Both the position numbers and the translations under genes were made by a program. The notes under the pieces are model-generated. The model saw only the letters and a list, made by a program, of their open reading frames with translations, was not told where the DNA came from and made no database searches. Below, piece by piece: positions 1-7,295 of a DNA stretch of 64,000 bases. This stretch comes from Acidobacteriota bacterium (GTDB taxonomy: Bacteria; Acidobacteriota; Terriglobia; Bryobacterales; UBA6623), in contig WGMB01000016.1 of NCBI GenBank assembly GCA_016125275.1, forward strand, positions 1 to 64,000, given 5' to 3'. The stretch's first letter is position 1, and each line of letters begins with the position of its first letter.

Positions 1-1
1 A

Positions 2-307
2 GCCTCCCTCGTGAACGCCGTCGCGGCCCTACCGCCGCAGCTCAGCCTCCCGGCGCTGGGCGAGATGCTCCACGTCCACGACACCGGCCGCCACGAAGCC
101 TGCAGCGTCTTCGCCTTGATCCTGAAAATCAGCCGCTCCCGCCCGAACGAAGTCCGCGAATACCTGACCCAAGCCCTCGACGAGGAAAGCATCCCGGGCT
201 ACTATGCCCAGCAACTGCTCGCCAAGATCGACAAGGCGCAGGAACGACAAGGCCCCGTACGCTTGGCCGAGCCGCTACTGCCGCCCGAGCGCGGCCCGCC
301 CGCCTGA
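2..307 (+). CDS. C-terminal part of an unrecognised protein (5' end outside window)
   Basis: The reading frame is open to the left edge of the window and ends at a TGA, so at least 101 residues of a longer protein are visible. The GTG at position 11 could be a start but has no ribosome site in view. The visible part is mostly helical-looking, with an Arg/Glu-rich middle (SRPNEVREYLTQALDEE) and a Pro-rich tail. I do not recognise a family. It is followed by a 111-bp gap and then the Fic gene on the same strand. It could also be a spurious frame; coding-like composition is the only support. Confidence 0.4.
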   Translation, partial: ASLVNAVAALPPQLSLPALGEMLHVHDTGRHEACSVFALILKISRSRPNEVREYLTQALDEESIPGYYAQQLLAKIDKAQERQGPVRLAEPLLPPERGPPA

Positions 308-418
308 ATGAGAATTCATGAAAGACTCTCCAAAAGATCGTTTTTCATCGACTGTTACCCAATATCATGCTAGGCTTCCCGGAATAGAGCGATTCATCTC
401 AGTCGATCGGTTTTCAGC

Positions 419-1984
419 ATGCGTTCATCAGCACCCCCGTTTTCAGGGCCCGTAACGGTCTTTCGAGATCTGCCGCTCCCTGAACCGGCTACTCCGGCGG
501 GCTACGCCGCTCTGATCGACGCTTATCGCCTCCAGGTTCCGTTGCCGCGCACCCTGTTCGGGACAGGCGAGCATCACCGCATCCGCGAAACCGGTGGCTG
601 GCGGCTGCTGACGCCGCGTCATGCGCCGCGGGCCACCTTGGAGGGCCACCTGACTTTCGCTTTGCGCTACGAAGGGCTCGACTTGGCGGTCCTCAAGCGC
701 CTTTTCGTCGCCACGGGGCCCGCCGCCATCGAGGCGCTCGTGAGGGCCCAGCCCACGGGCGGCTATGCCCGGCGCGTGTGGTTCCTCTACGAATGGCTAC
801 TGGGGGAGCGCCTCGGCCTCGATGGCGCCGCGCAGGGCGCCTATGTGCCCGTGGTGGACCCTGCCCTACAGTGGACCGGCGAGACCGAGCTCTCAAGCCG
901 CCACCGCGTGCGCAACAATCTTCCCGGGACGCCTGCGTTCTGCCCGCTGGCTTTCCGAACGAAGAAGCTCGAGGATTTTGCGGCGCTCGATCTGGCCGCA
1001 CGCGCTCGTCAGGCAATCTCAGCCGTTCCCCGCGACCTGTTGGCCCGGACCGCCGCCTTTCTGCTGCTCGAGGACTCCAAATCGAGCTACGCCATTGAGG
1101 GGGAGCGGCCGCCGCAAGACCGCATCCAGCGCTGGGGAAGGGCGATTGGCGAGGCCGGCCGCCATCCCATTTCGCTCGACGAGCTGTTGCGCCTGCAAGC
1201 GATCGTAATCGGAGACGCCCGCTTCGTGCGCCTCGGGTTGCGGGAAGCAGGCGGGTTCGTCGGCGAGCACGACCGCGAGACGGGTCTGCCGCTGCCAGTC
1301 CACATCAGCGCCCGACCTGAAGACCTGGCTTCGCTGATCGAAGGGATGGTCGCTTTCGATCGCGGGCAGGCGCCGCACCTCGATCCAGTGGTCGCAGCGG
1401 CGGCCTTGGCTTTCGGCTTCGTGAACATCCACCCGTTCGAGGATGGCAACGGGCGAATACATCGCTACTTGATTCACCACGTCCTGGCGCAACGGGGCTT
1501 CCACCCGTCCGGAGTCGTGTTTCCGGTGTCGGCCGCCATCCTGGAGCGGTTGGACGGGTACCGCGCAGCGCTCGAAGGCTACTCCAAGCGATTGCTGGAG
1601 GTGATCGAATGGCGTCCCACGCCTGATGGCAACGTCCAGGTTCTCAACGATACTGCCGACTTCTACCGCTATTTTGACGCGACCGCCTACGCCGAGCTCC
1701 TCTACGAGTGCGTGGAGAAGACGATCGAGGAGGATCTGCCCCGCGAAACGGATTTTCTGCGGCGCTACGACGGCTTTCGTGTTCAGGTCGAAGCCATTGC
1801 GGACATGCCGGCGCGCACGGTCGATCTGCTATTCCGTTTTCTTCGTCAGAATGGCGGCCGTCTCTCCCGCCGGGCCCGAGAACGCGAGTTCGAGAGACTC
1901 ACTGAGGAGGAGACGAGAAGGATCGAAGCGGCCTACGCGGAATCGTTCGACCTGCAAGACGAAGGCACGCAGACGGAGATCTGA
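419..1984 (+). CDS. Fic family protein (probable AMP transferase)
   Basis: This 521-residue protein carries the Fic core motif HPFEDGNGRIHR at residues 338-349. Its His is the catalytic base, and the following acidic and GNGR residues bind metal and the nucleotide phosphates in characterised Fic enzymes, which move AMP onto hydroxyl side chains of target proteins. Upstream, S223-x3-E227-G228 fits the inhibitory motif (S/T)xxxE(G/N) placed N-terminal to the Fic core, so the enzyme is probably autoinhibited (class II). The C-terminal 150 residues may include a winged helix, as in many chromosomal Fic proteins. The ATG at 419 has no strong ribosome site. No small antitoxin gene is adjacent, consistent with an internal inhibitory helix. 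The target is unknown. Fic genes are frequent in accessory islands, which fits the two integrases to the right. Confidence 0.88.
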   Translation: MRSSAPPFSGPVTVFRDLPLPEPATPAGYAALIDAYRLQVPLPRTLFGTGEHHRIRETGGWRLLTPRHAPRATLEGHLTFALRYEGLDLAVLKRLFVATGPAAIEALVRAQPTGGYARRVWFLYEWLLGERLGLDGAAQGAYVPVVDPALQWTGETELSSRHRVRNNLPGTPAFCPLAFRTKKLEDFAALDLAARARQAISAVPRDLLARTAAFLLLEDSKSSYAIEGERPPQDRIQRWGRAIGEAGRHPISLDELLRLQAIVIGDARFVRLGLREAGGFVGEHDRETGLPLPVHISARPEDLASLIEGMVAFDRGQAPHLDPVVAAAALAFGFVNIHPFEDGNGRIHRYLIHHVLAQRGFHPSGVVFPVSAAILERLDGYRAALEGYSKRLLEVIEWRPTPDGNVQVLNDTADFYRYFDATAYAELLYECVEKTIEEDLPRETDFLRRYDGFRVQVEAIADMPARTVDLLFRFLRQNGGRLSRRAREREFERLTEEETRRIEAAYAESFDLQDEGTQTEI

Positions 1985-2212
1985 GCCGGCGCCTGCCGCC
2001 CAGCCGGCCGGAATGCTACGGACTTCCGTGCCAACTGAAAGCGCGCCTTGGCCTTCTCGCTCGGTGGCAGGGATACGGCCCAGCCACACGGCGGTATGCG
2101 CCTGCTGACCTCGCTTGCAAAGCGCAACAAACCCGGTACAACATCTGCGGTCACACCCAAAGAAAAGGGACCGCTGGATGTTGCAGACTTCGCTCAAACC
2201 TTCGATGCGCCC

Positions 2213-2575
2213 ATGAGCGCCGAGCGATCCGCCCGAATCGCTACCCACAACGACCGCTTTCGCGCGGCCTGCGGTCTGCCCGTCGCTCCGCCCGTTCCTG
2301 GCCGCTACCTGATGACGTCCGGAGTCGCGGCCCTGAGTGTGCGGTTTCAGCTGGCGGCGCTGGCCAAGGTGCGCAGCTTCGACGTGTTCGACGAAGACAA
2401 CGATCCCTATGGCGAGCACGATTTTGGAGTCGTTGAGCTCGATGGCGTCCGCGACAAGCTGTTCTGGAAGATCGACTACTTTGCCGATGCCACGATGACC
2501 TACGGGGCCGAAGACCCCTCGGACGCCCAGTCCAGCTACCGCGTGCTGACCGTGCTGTTGGCCAACGAATACTGA
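2213..2575 (+). CDS. DUF3768 family protein
   Basis: The 120-residue product matches the DUF3768 pattern: an N-terminal IATHNDRFR helix, a TSGVAAL turn, then DNDPYGEHDFGVVELDG, FWKIDYF and a C-terminal RVLTVLLANEY. These small proteins of unknown function are common on plasmids and islands of proteobacteria. I recognise the family from motifs only. The frame is open further upstream, and starts at 2096 (ATG) or 2048 (TTG) would add 39 or 55 residues. I chose the ATG at 2213 because family members usually begin just before the IATHNDRFR helix, but none of the candidates has a clear ribosome site. The gene is followed within 50 bp by the 3' end of tRNA-Leu on the other strand. Confidence 0.75.
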   Translation: MSAERSARIATHNDRFRAACGLPVAPPVPGRYLMTSGVAALSVRFQLAALAKVRSFDVFDEDNDPYGEHDFGVVELDGVRDKLFWKIDYFADATMTYGAEDPSDAQSSYRVLTVLLANEY

Positions 2576-2620
2576 TCTGCGTTCCCAGCAAGAGCGCCAG
2601 TGCGGTGAGGCGTTTGGCCG

Positions 2621-2705
2621 TGGTGCGGGCGGCCGGACTTGAACCGGCACTCCACAAGGGAACGGCATTTTAAGTGCCGAGCGTCTACCATTCCGCCACG
2701 CCCGC
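2621..2705 (-). tRNA. tRNA-Leu (anticodon UAA)
   Basis: A class II tRNA can be folded on the minus strand. The acceptor is GCGGGCG pairing with CGCCCGC, the discriminator is A, and CCA is encoded. The anticodon stem CGGCA/TGCCG closes the loop CTTAAAA (anticodon UAA). There is a long variable arm of about 14 nt, and a T arm GCCGG/CCGGC with loop TTCAAGT. It reads the UUA codon and, by wobble, UUG. Its 5' end faces the palindrome and integrase to the right, so it is not in the usual orientation for 3'-end integration by that enzyme. Confidence 0.95.
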
Positions 2706-2807
2706 GCGACGCGGAGGGCATCATAGACTCGCCGGGCCGCGCTGCCAAGCGCTAATGCCGCGAGAGATGACCTGCAGTCGCCGGCTGGGTTCTGTCCGTC
2801 GTTTGCC

Positions 2808-2949
2808 CCTTGTCCGTTCTTGGTGGAACGTCTTCGGCGCAGGCGCGGGTTGAGTCAAGGCCGCGAGCCTGCGCAGGCAGGTCGAAGCGAAGCGCAGAGC
2901 CTTGACCCGGTCCGGGCCTGCGCCGACCATCCCCGCGCAACGGACAAGG
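2808..2949. repeat. 142-bp nested inverted-repeat element
   Basis: Three pairs of arms are nested around a small central palindrome. The outer arms are CCTTGTCCGTT (2808-2818) and AACGGACAAGG (2939-2949). The middle arms are TCGGCGCAGGC (2834-2844) and GCCTGCGCCGA (2916-2926). The inner arms are GTCAAGGC (2854-2861) and GCCTTGAC (2899-2906). All are perfect, and CCTGCGCAGG (2868-2877) lies inside. The bulges are unequal (15 and 12 nt, then 9 nt each), as in a folded RNA or a decayed palindromic transposable unit rather than a terminator. It sits in the 318-bp gap between tRNA-Leu and the 3' end of the integrase, and no protein-coding gene is visible in that gap. I do not recognise the family. 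Confidence 0.7.
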
Positions 2950-3023
2950 CGTGCGGGGCGAACGCTTTCGTTCGCCTGAGCGATCCAGGGCGGCGGGGCG
3001 CTTCCACGACGCCCACGCAGCCC

Positions 3024-4379
3024 TCACGAAGACCGAACCGCTTGGGCCCGTCGAGTCCCCAACGTCTTCGTCTTCCGCGCTGGACGCGGCTCATCTTCGG
3101 AACGGTCCGTGCGTCGCGATGGCCAGCGTTTGGGCTCCTTGGCCTTCTTAGCCCCTTTCGCCTTCGCGGTCCGGGGCCTGCGGACGTTGATCGCCGCCGC
3201 ATCGAGCATGTTCTTGATGTGGGAGGCGTAGAACTTCTCGATCATCTCGACACTGGTGCGGCAGTTCTTGGCGATCTGGTAGATGTCGGCGCCCTCCATC
3301 AGCCGCATGCAGATATAGGTGTGGCGGAGGCTATACGGCGTCCGGCGATTGCCGTCGCGGTCGTACTTGAGCCCTTCCTCTTCGAGGATGTTGTTGAACA
3401 GCTCGCGGTGGTGCAAAGGAAACAGCCGGTCGGTCGGCTGCGGCTTGTTGCGTTCGAGGAGACGCCGGAATGGAGTGACGGCGCCCGGCATGCTTTTGCA
3501 GTAGCCGAAGCCGCGCTTTCCCCGCACCTCGATGTGCAGGATCGTCTCATCCGTGGATTCCTCCTCGACGACCTGCACGTCGCGGTACTCGAGCCGAGCG
3601 GATTCGTCCGGACGAAGCCCGGTGTTGGCCATGAACAGCACGTAGTCGTGCAGTTGCTCGCACGACCACTTGTACCGTTTCCGCTTCGGATTCTGCGCCC
3701 TGCGGCGCGTGGCCTTGTACAACTGCTTGTACTCCTCCGGAGAGAACCACGGACGGGGCTTGACCTTGTCGGATTGCTTGAACGGAGGCGAGAGGTCAGG
3801 GACGCTGCGGAGCCACTCGTGGCGCTCGGCCGTCTTGAGCACCTGCCGGAGCGTCACAATCTCATGATGCATCGTGCTGAACGAGGGAGGCGTAGCCTTC
3901 TCCGGGTCCTGCCCGGGCCGAGGAACCGGATTCTCGTGCCGGTGGATGCGGTACTCCTGGACCAGACCGGCGTTGATTTCCGCAAGCAGCCTCTCGCCGA
4001 AGAACGGCAGGAGGTGACGGTCGAGAATGGTCTCGAGACGTGTCACCCAGCGCGGGTGGCGCTGGCCTTGTGTGATGACTTCGTACTCGCGAAGGAACTG
4101 TTTGGCCGCCTCCTTGAACCTCTTGCCGTGCTTGAGATGCCCGGCGCGGTGCTTGCCGCGCAGGTCGAGGTACCAGTCTTCGGCAAACTCCTTGGCGCGC
4201 GTCAGGACTTCCTCTTTGGTGCTGGTGCGGTGGTTCCTGCGGTCGAGGTAGGTCGAGGCTTGCCAGTATTTGCTGTCATCCCGCTTGTAGATGTGAAGCC
4301 TGCCGTCGAAGAGCGCGTGCTTGAGCATTCGGTCGATCCAATGTAAATCCGTGTAAGAGTTGTGTAAGCCTAAACACAC
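3024..4379 (-). CDS. tyrosine-type site-specific integrase
   Basis: The 451-residue product has the layout of phage and island integrases: an N-terminal DNA-binding part, an alpha-helical core-binding domain (about 85-190) and a C-terminal catalytic domain (about 210-395). The catalytic pieces seen are R256 in NTGLRPDESARL, R352 in SLRHTY and the nucleophile Y384 in EKFYASH. The usual His before R352 is Tyr (position 349), and the LGH box is replaced by NCRTS, so the box II/III residues are non-canonical, although such variants are common in this subgroup. The last 55 residues are Lys/Arg-rich. The GTG at 4379 is preceded by AGGAAAA; an ATG at 4328 is an alternative start. The gene points towards tRNA-Leu but lies on its 5' side. 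Confidence 0.9.
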   Translation of the reverse strand: MCLGLHNSYTDLHWIDRMLKHALFDGRLHIYKRDDSKYWQASTYLDRRNHRTSTKEEVLTRAKEFAEDWYLDLRGKHRAGHLKHGKRFKEAAKQFLREYEVITQGQRHPRWVTRLETILDRHLLPFFGERLLAEINAGLVQEYRIHRHENPVPRPGQDPEKATPPSFSTMHHEIVTLRQVLKTAERHEWLRSVPDLSPPFKQSDKVKPRPWFSPEEYKQLYKATRRRAQNPKRKRYKWSCEQLHDYVLFMANTGLRPDESARLEYRDVQVVEEESTDETILHIEVRGKRGFGYCKSMPGAVTPFRRLLERNKPQPTDRLFPLHHRELFNNILEEEGLKYDRDGNRRTPYSLRHTYICMRLMEGADIYQIAKNCRTSVEMIEKFYASHIKNMLDAAAINVRRPRTAKAKGAKKAKEPKRWPSRRTDRSEDEPRPARKTKTLGTRRAQAVRSS

Positions 4380-4621
4380 ACTTTTCCTGAGTCAAGACCG
4401 CACTTATCCTATTGATATGCTTGGATACTTTGGCCCGTCGCCAGATGAAGTGAGAAGATTTTAAGTCTGCAGCGGGTCATCCTAACGTCCTGAAATACCG
4501 GAGTAAAAGGCCTCTGTCAAGAGCGGCTGTGTGAGAGACCGTGTAAGAACCGCGGCCGTTTCTCGGCTCATGATGCCTGGAAGAAAACGTATGCCTGCGT
4601 ATTCCGCCGCGCCAAATTAGG

Positions 4622-4810
4622 TCAGGGCCATAGATCGGGCAGCGCAGACAGCCGCACGGAGACCAGCGGAGGAATCGGCGCTTCCGCGCCCTGGCGGATC
4701 TCGAGGATACCGAGAACGAGAAAGCTGACGAACAGCGCTGCTGCCAGCTTGCCTCCATGCTCCCAGACGCCAATCACCAGGAACAGCACCGCAATAGCGA
4801 TCAGCAACAC
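4622..4810 (-). CDS. small two-helix membrane protein, unknown function
   Basis: A GTG preceded by GGGAGG at 6-nt spacing opens a 62-codon frame. The product has two hydrophobic stretches (about residues 2-17 and 21-38) joined by the short loop EHGGK, then a polar tail ending in LPDLWP. The good ribosome site and the two-helix pattern are the only evidence; no family is recognised. A longer version starting at 4948 exists but has no ribosome site and a weak N-terminus. It lies alone in gene-poor DNA upstream of the integrase, so it could be part of the mobile element or a decayed remnant. Confidence 0.4.
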   Translation of the reverse strand: MLLIAIAVLFLVIGVWEHGGKLAAALFVSFLVLGILEIRQGAEAPIPPLVSVRLSALPDLWP

Positions 4811-5827
4811 CGTGCACCTCCCGCTGAAGGCCGCCTCGCCGAGCGAAACAGCCAGACAAGGCTCCAGCAGCAACACGCCGCTGGACGGTGACGTAACACC
4901 GGCCTGCGGCAAAGCAACGCGACTGAGTTGTGTGCTGACGACGGTCACTGGACGACAAGGCCCGGGTTCGACTCTGGGCCAGACAGAGCACGCTCGGTTC
5001 TTAGGGATGAAGCTAGAAGGCGATGAGTCCCCCGATTGGTCCCGTCAAGACCAGCGGCGGAGACGCACGGCTCCCAGAGAGCGGTCGTCCCGGCGTCAGC
5101 CGGGGATTCTGTCCTGGTAGGGCCGTCGGAGGAGTCGGCGGTAAACAGCAATGGGCAGGAACGCGACAACACGATCTGCGGTTGACAATCCGGCACAAAT
5201 GGCAGTCTAATACGACGGTCGAACGGAAAGCCGCAAACCAAGGAAGTGATATCGGCAGGCTTTCGAACGCAGGCCACTTGAAAGCAGCATTTTCTCGGGA
5301 CAGAAAGCCCCAACCCGTGCCCACCAGGGAACTAGGAAGCGAGCCGGTATCCGATTATTTGATCCTTGTCGATCACCAGACAGACGTGCGATTTTCCACT
5401 GACGTTCAGCGACGAATCGCGCCCGACCTCGGGACGCCAAACCGGGTCTCTTGGTCAAGTCCGCTCGATGATCGCCGTGGATCACACTCCTTACGGTGGA
5501 GACCTATCTCACGTGGCGCAATAATGGAAATACTCAGCAACTCTACCCGTTCAGCCATCACTTTAACTCTAACTTCACACGGCACCAATCGGCCCCTAAT
5601 CGAGATCAGCACGACCTCGGTGGCCAGCTCCGGCGACAATTCTGAAGACGTTGCAGCCTTACACACAAAGTCGTTCAGGGCCTCGTCCAGAGCGGACCTA
5701 GACAGCGGAATCTACTCACATTGCAGCACAAATCCTGACGACTCGACGAGCCCGAGGAGTTTTCCTTGCATCTCCGGCGTGAATATCTACACCTCCGACC
5801 TACTCTTCCCGAGAACCCGATCTGGCT
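4811..5827. other. gene-poor stretch upstream of the cas genes
   Basis: No convincing complete gene is visible here. Composition is less GC-rich than the flanks. On the minus strand a frame from 5771 to 5406 has coding-like composition but is broken by an in-frame TAG about 20 codons after its first ATG, so it may be a pseudogene; only its distal 86 codons (5406-5666) stay open. The long + strand frame covering 5023-5958 lacks any domain or signal and runs into the repeat-like hairpins, so I do not call it. A promoter-like pair lies at 5182-5211. A tRNA-T-arm-like stretch near 4950-4972 does not fold well. Confidence 0.45.
5182..5211 (+). promoter_or_regulatory. sigma-70-like promoter without an obvious gene
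   Basis: A perfect -35 hexamer TTGACA (5182-5187) is followed after 18 bp by TCTAAT (5206-5211, four of six matches to TATAAT, with TAAT overlapping). It points towards the cas operon 850 bp away, with no clear gene in between. It could drive a long leader, a small RNA or a lost gene. The housekeeping consensus of this phylum is not certain. Confidence 0.35.
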
Positions 5828-5961
5828 GTCGCGGCTGTCAGCCGCGACGGCCCGTCAATGGGGCCGCGATCCGAGGATCGGGAAGGATCGGCAATGGAGC
5901 CGTAGACCAAGCGTGCTCGCCAGCACTTCAATGGGGCCAAGCGCCAACGCTCCGGTGATGC
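5828..5961 (-). repeat. degenerate CRISPR-repeat-like pair in opposite orientation upstream of csb1
   Basis: Two stretches resemble the array repeat read on the minus strand. In the first, TCAATGGGGCC (5855-5865) is followed by a different but intact hairpin CGATCC-GA-GGATCG (5867-5880) and then GGGAAG, so the repeat's conserved ends flank a stem whose two arms have changed together. In the second, CTTCAATGGGGCC (5926-5938) is followed by a short AGCG/CGCT hairpin (5940-5951). The hairpin centres are 72 bp apart, the same period as the main array. A weaker GCAATGGAGCC (5891-5901) lies halfway, and a 9-bp hairpin GTCGCGGCT/AGCCGCGAC (5828-5848) lies further left. Motif identity and period are seen directly; origin and function are inference. 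Confidence 0.5.
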
Positions 5962-6060
5962 CGCATCTCTCGCGAGCGGTTGCGGCGGTGGCGGCAAATG
6001 AGCGAACTCGGCACCAACGAACGAAAGTGCAACGATAGCCGTAACGGAGGAGGAACTGAA

Positions 6061-7293
6061 GTGTCCAGACCCATCTCGTTAGACGACTTGAGCTCCGCGG
6101 TCGGCGGCACAGCCGCCGCCTTCCGCTGCCGTCGGCGACTCCAACCTGGAGGCGGGGAGGGCGACAAAGTCTTTCCCCCGACCTTTGCCGGGGCCGTCTA
6201 TGCCGTCGAGCAGCGTCGCGTTCCAGGGCGCGGCGAGCCCGTGACTTGCGTGTTGCTGGATAGCGTCCAGAGTCAAGCCAATCGCATGGAGTTCGCCCTC
6301 CAGGACGCCGTCGATGGCGGCCGCATCCAGTTGCCGCTCGTCGAGGTGGATTTCAGCGACCACGACCCCACCGGGGATGTCGCCGCTGACATCGCGGCCG
6401 GGCGACTGATTGACGCAGTTGGTAAAGTCACCAGTTTGCAGGTACCACACCGCCTCGCCGATGCCATCCTGCGCGACAGCGAGCTTGGCGGGAGCCCATT
6501 CCGTCAATCCGACAAAGGCAAAGCGCTCAACACTGTCAGCCTGGGCCAAGCAACTCCGCTGCTAGAGCTCTGCCCCACCGCCTTAGTTTTCGGCATGTGG
6601 GATTCGACCGGCCCCAAAGGCGGCCTAGGCGCGAAGTTTGAGCGGGCGATGGTTTCGGAGGTGGTTGGCATCGGCGCGGCCGTCCACGACAGCCACCGCG
6701 CGCGAGGCGTCCGGCGCGATCCTCTTGAGGTCAGGAAGGGCGTCTCCATAACTAAGGCGGCTGATAAGTCCTGGGCGCTAGCGGACGCAAAGACAAAAGG
6801 GGCGGTTAGACCGTCGGAGATCAATCACGGCAGCGTCCCCTTCGATACTGAGAACGCGGGCGTGACCATTGAATACGCCGAGCAAACCACAACCCTTTCT
6901 TTAATCTGCTTGCGCCGGCTACACTTCCCACTCGGCGGCAAGACCACTCCGGAGGCCAACGAGGCCGCGCGCACCTTGTTGGCCGCACTGGGGCTCTGTG
7001 CGGCGACGCTCGCCTTTGAATCCGGCATGGGTTTGCGTTCGCGTTGCCTGCTATGGCCCGAAGCTCCGATGGAGTGGGAGCTACTGGAGCGGCCCGGGCA
7101 GGAGCCGACGCGGTTCAGATTGACTGGTGAGGAAGCGACCGCGCTGCTTCAGCAGGCGGCGGACTCGGCTCGCGCGGCGGGACTGCCCTGGCCGACCGAA
7201 CCACTCACGCTCCAGCCGTCGGCGAATCTGCTGGAGCTAGTACGCCGCAGCCAGCAGCTCGCGACCCAGGAAGAGTCCGGCGAAGGGAGCTAG
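6061..7293 (+). CDS. csb1: type I-G Cascade backbone protein Cas7 (Csb1, GSU0053 family)
   Basis: This is the predicted Cas7 subunit that polymerises along the crRNA in the type I-G interference complex. The 410-residue product starts with the family's typical N-terminus, ISLDDLSSAV, then RRRLQP, a Gly-rich turn and DKVFPPTFAGAVYA. The frame is open to a TTG at 5980, but the GTG at 6061 has a GGAGGAGG ribosome site just upstream and restores the family N-terminus, so I start there. A Gly-rich FGMWDSTGPKGG segment near residue 180 and SITKAADKSWA fit the RAMP-like fold of the family. It is the first gene of the cas operon, and its stop is 2 nt before the csb2 start, indicating translational coupling. 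No transcriptional regulator gene is adjacent. Confidence 0.92.
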   Translation: MSRPISLDDLSSAVGGTAAAFRCRRRLQPGGGEGDKVFPPTFAGAVYAVEQRRVPGRGEPVTCVLLDSVQSQANRMEFALQDAVDGGRIQLPLVEVDFSDHDPTGDVAADIAAGRLIDAVGKVTSLQVPHRLADAILRDSELGGSPFRQSDKGKALNTVSLGQATPLLELCPTALVFGMWDSTGPKGGLGAKFERAMVSEVVGIGAAVHDSHRARGVRRDPLEVRKGVSITKAADKSWALADAKTKGAVRPSEINHGSVPFDTENAGVTIEYAEQTTTLSLICLRRLHFPLGGKTTPEANEAARTLLAALGLCAATLAFESGMGLRSRCLLWPEAPMEWELLERPGQEPTRFRLTGEEATALLQQAADSARAAGLPWPTEPLTLQPSANLLELVRRSQQLATQEESGEGS

Positions 7294-7295
7294 CC

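Noticed and set aside
2820-4346. 508-codon + strand frame across the palindrome and integrase
   Set aside because: It is antisense to the integrase, whose catalytic residues are on the minus strand.
4936-4990. Stretch resembling a tRNA T arm (GGTTCGACT) that could be a left attachment site
   Set aside because: The five-base stem has a G-G mismatch, no anticodon arm can be folded, and it does not match the 3' end of tRNA-Ala or tRNA-Leu.
5023-5958. 311-codon + strand frame before csb1
   Set aside because: No domain, signal peptide or ribosome site; it runs into repeat-like hairpins and its amino acid pattern is random.
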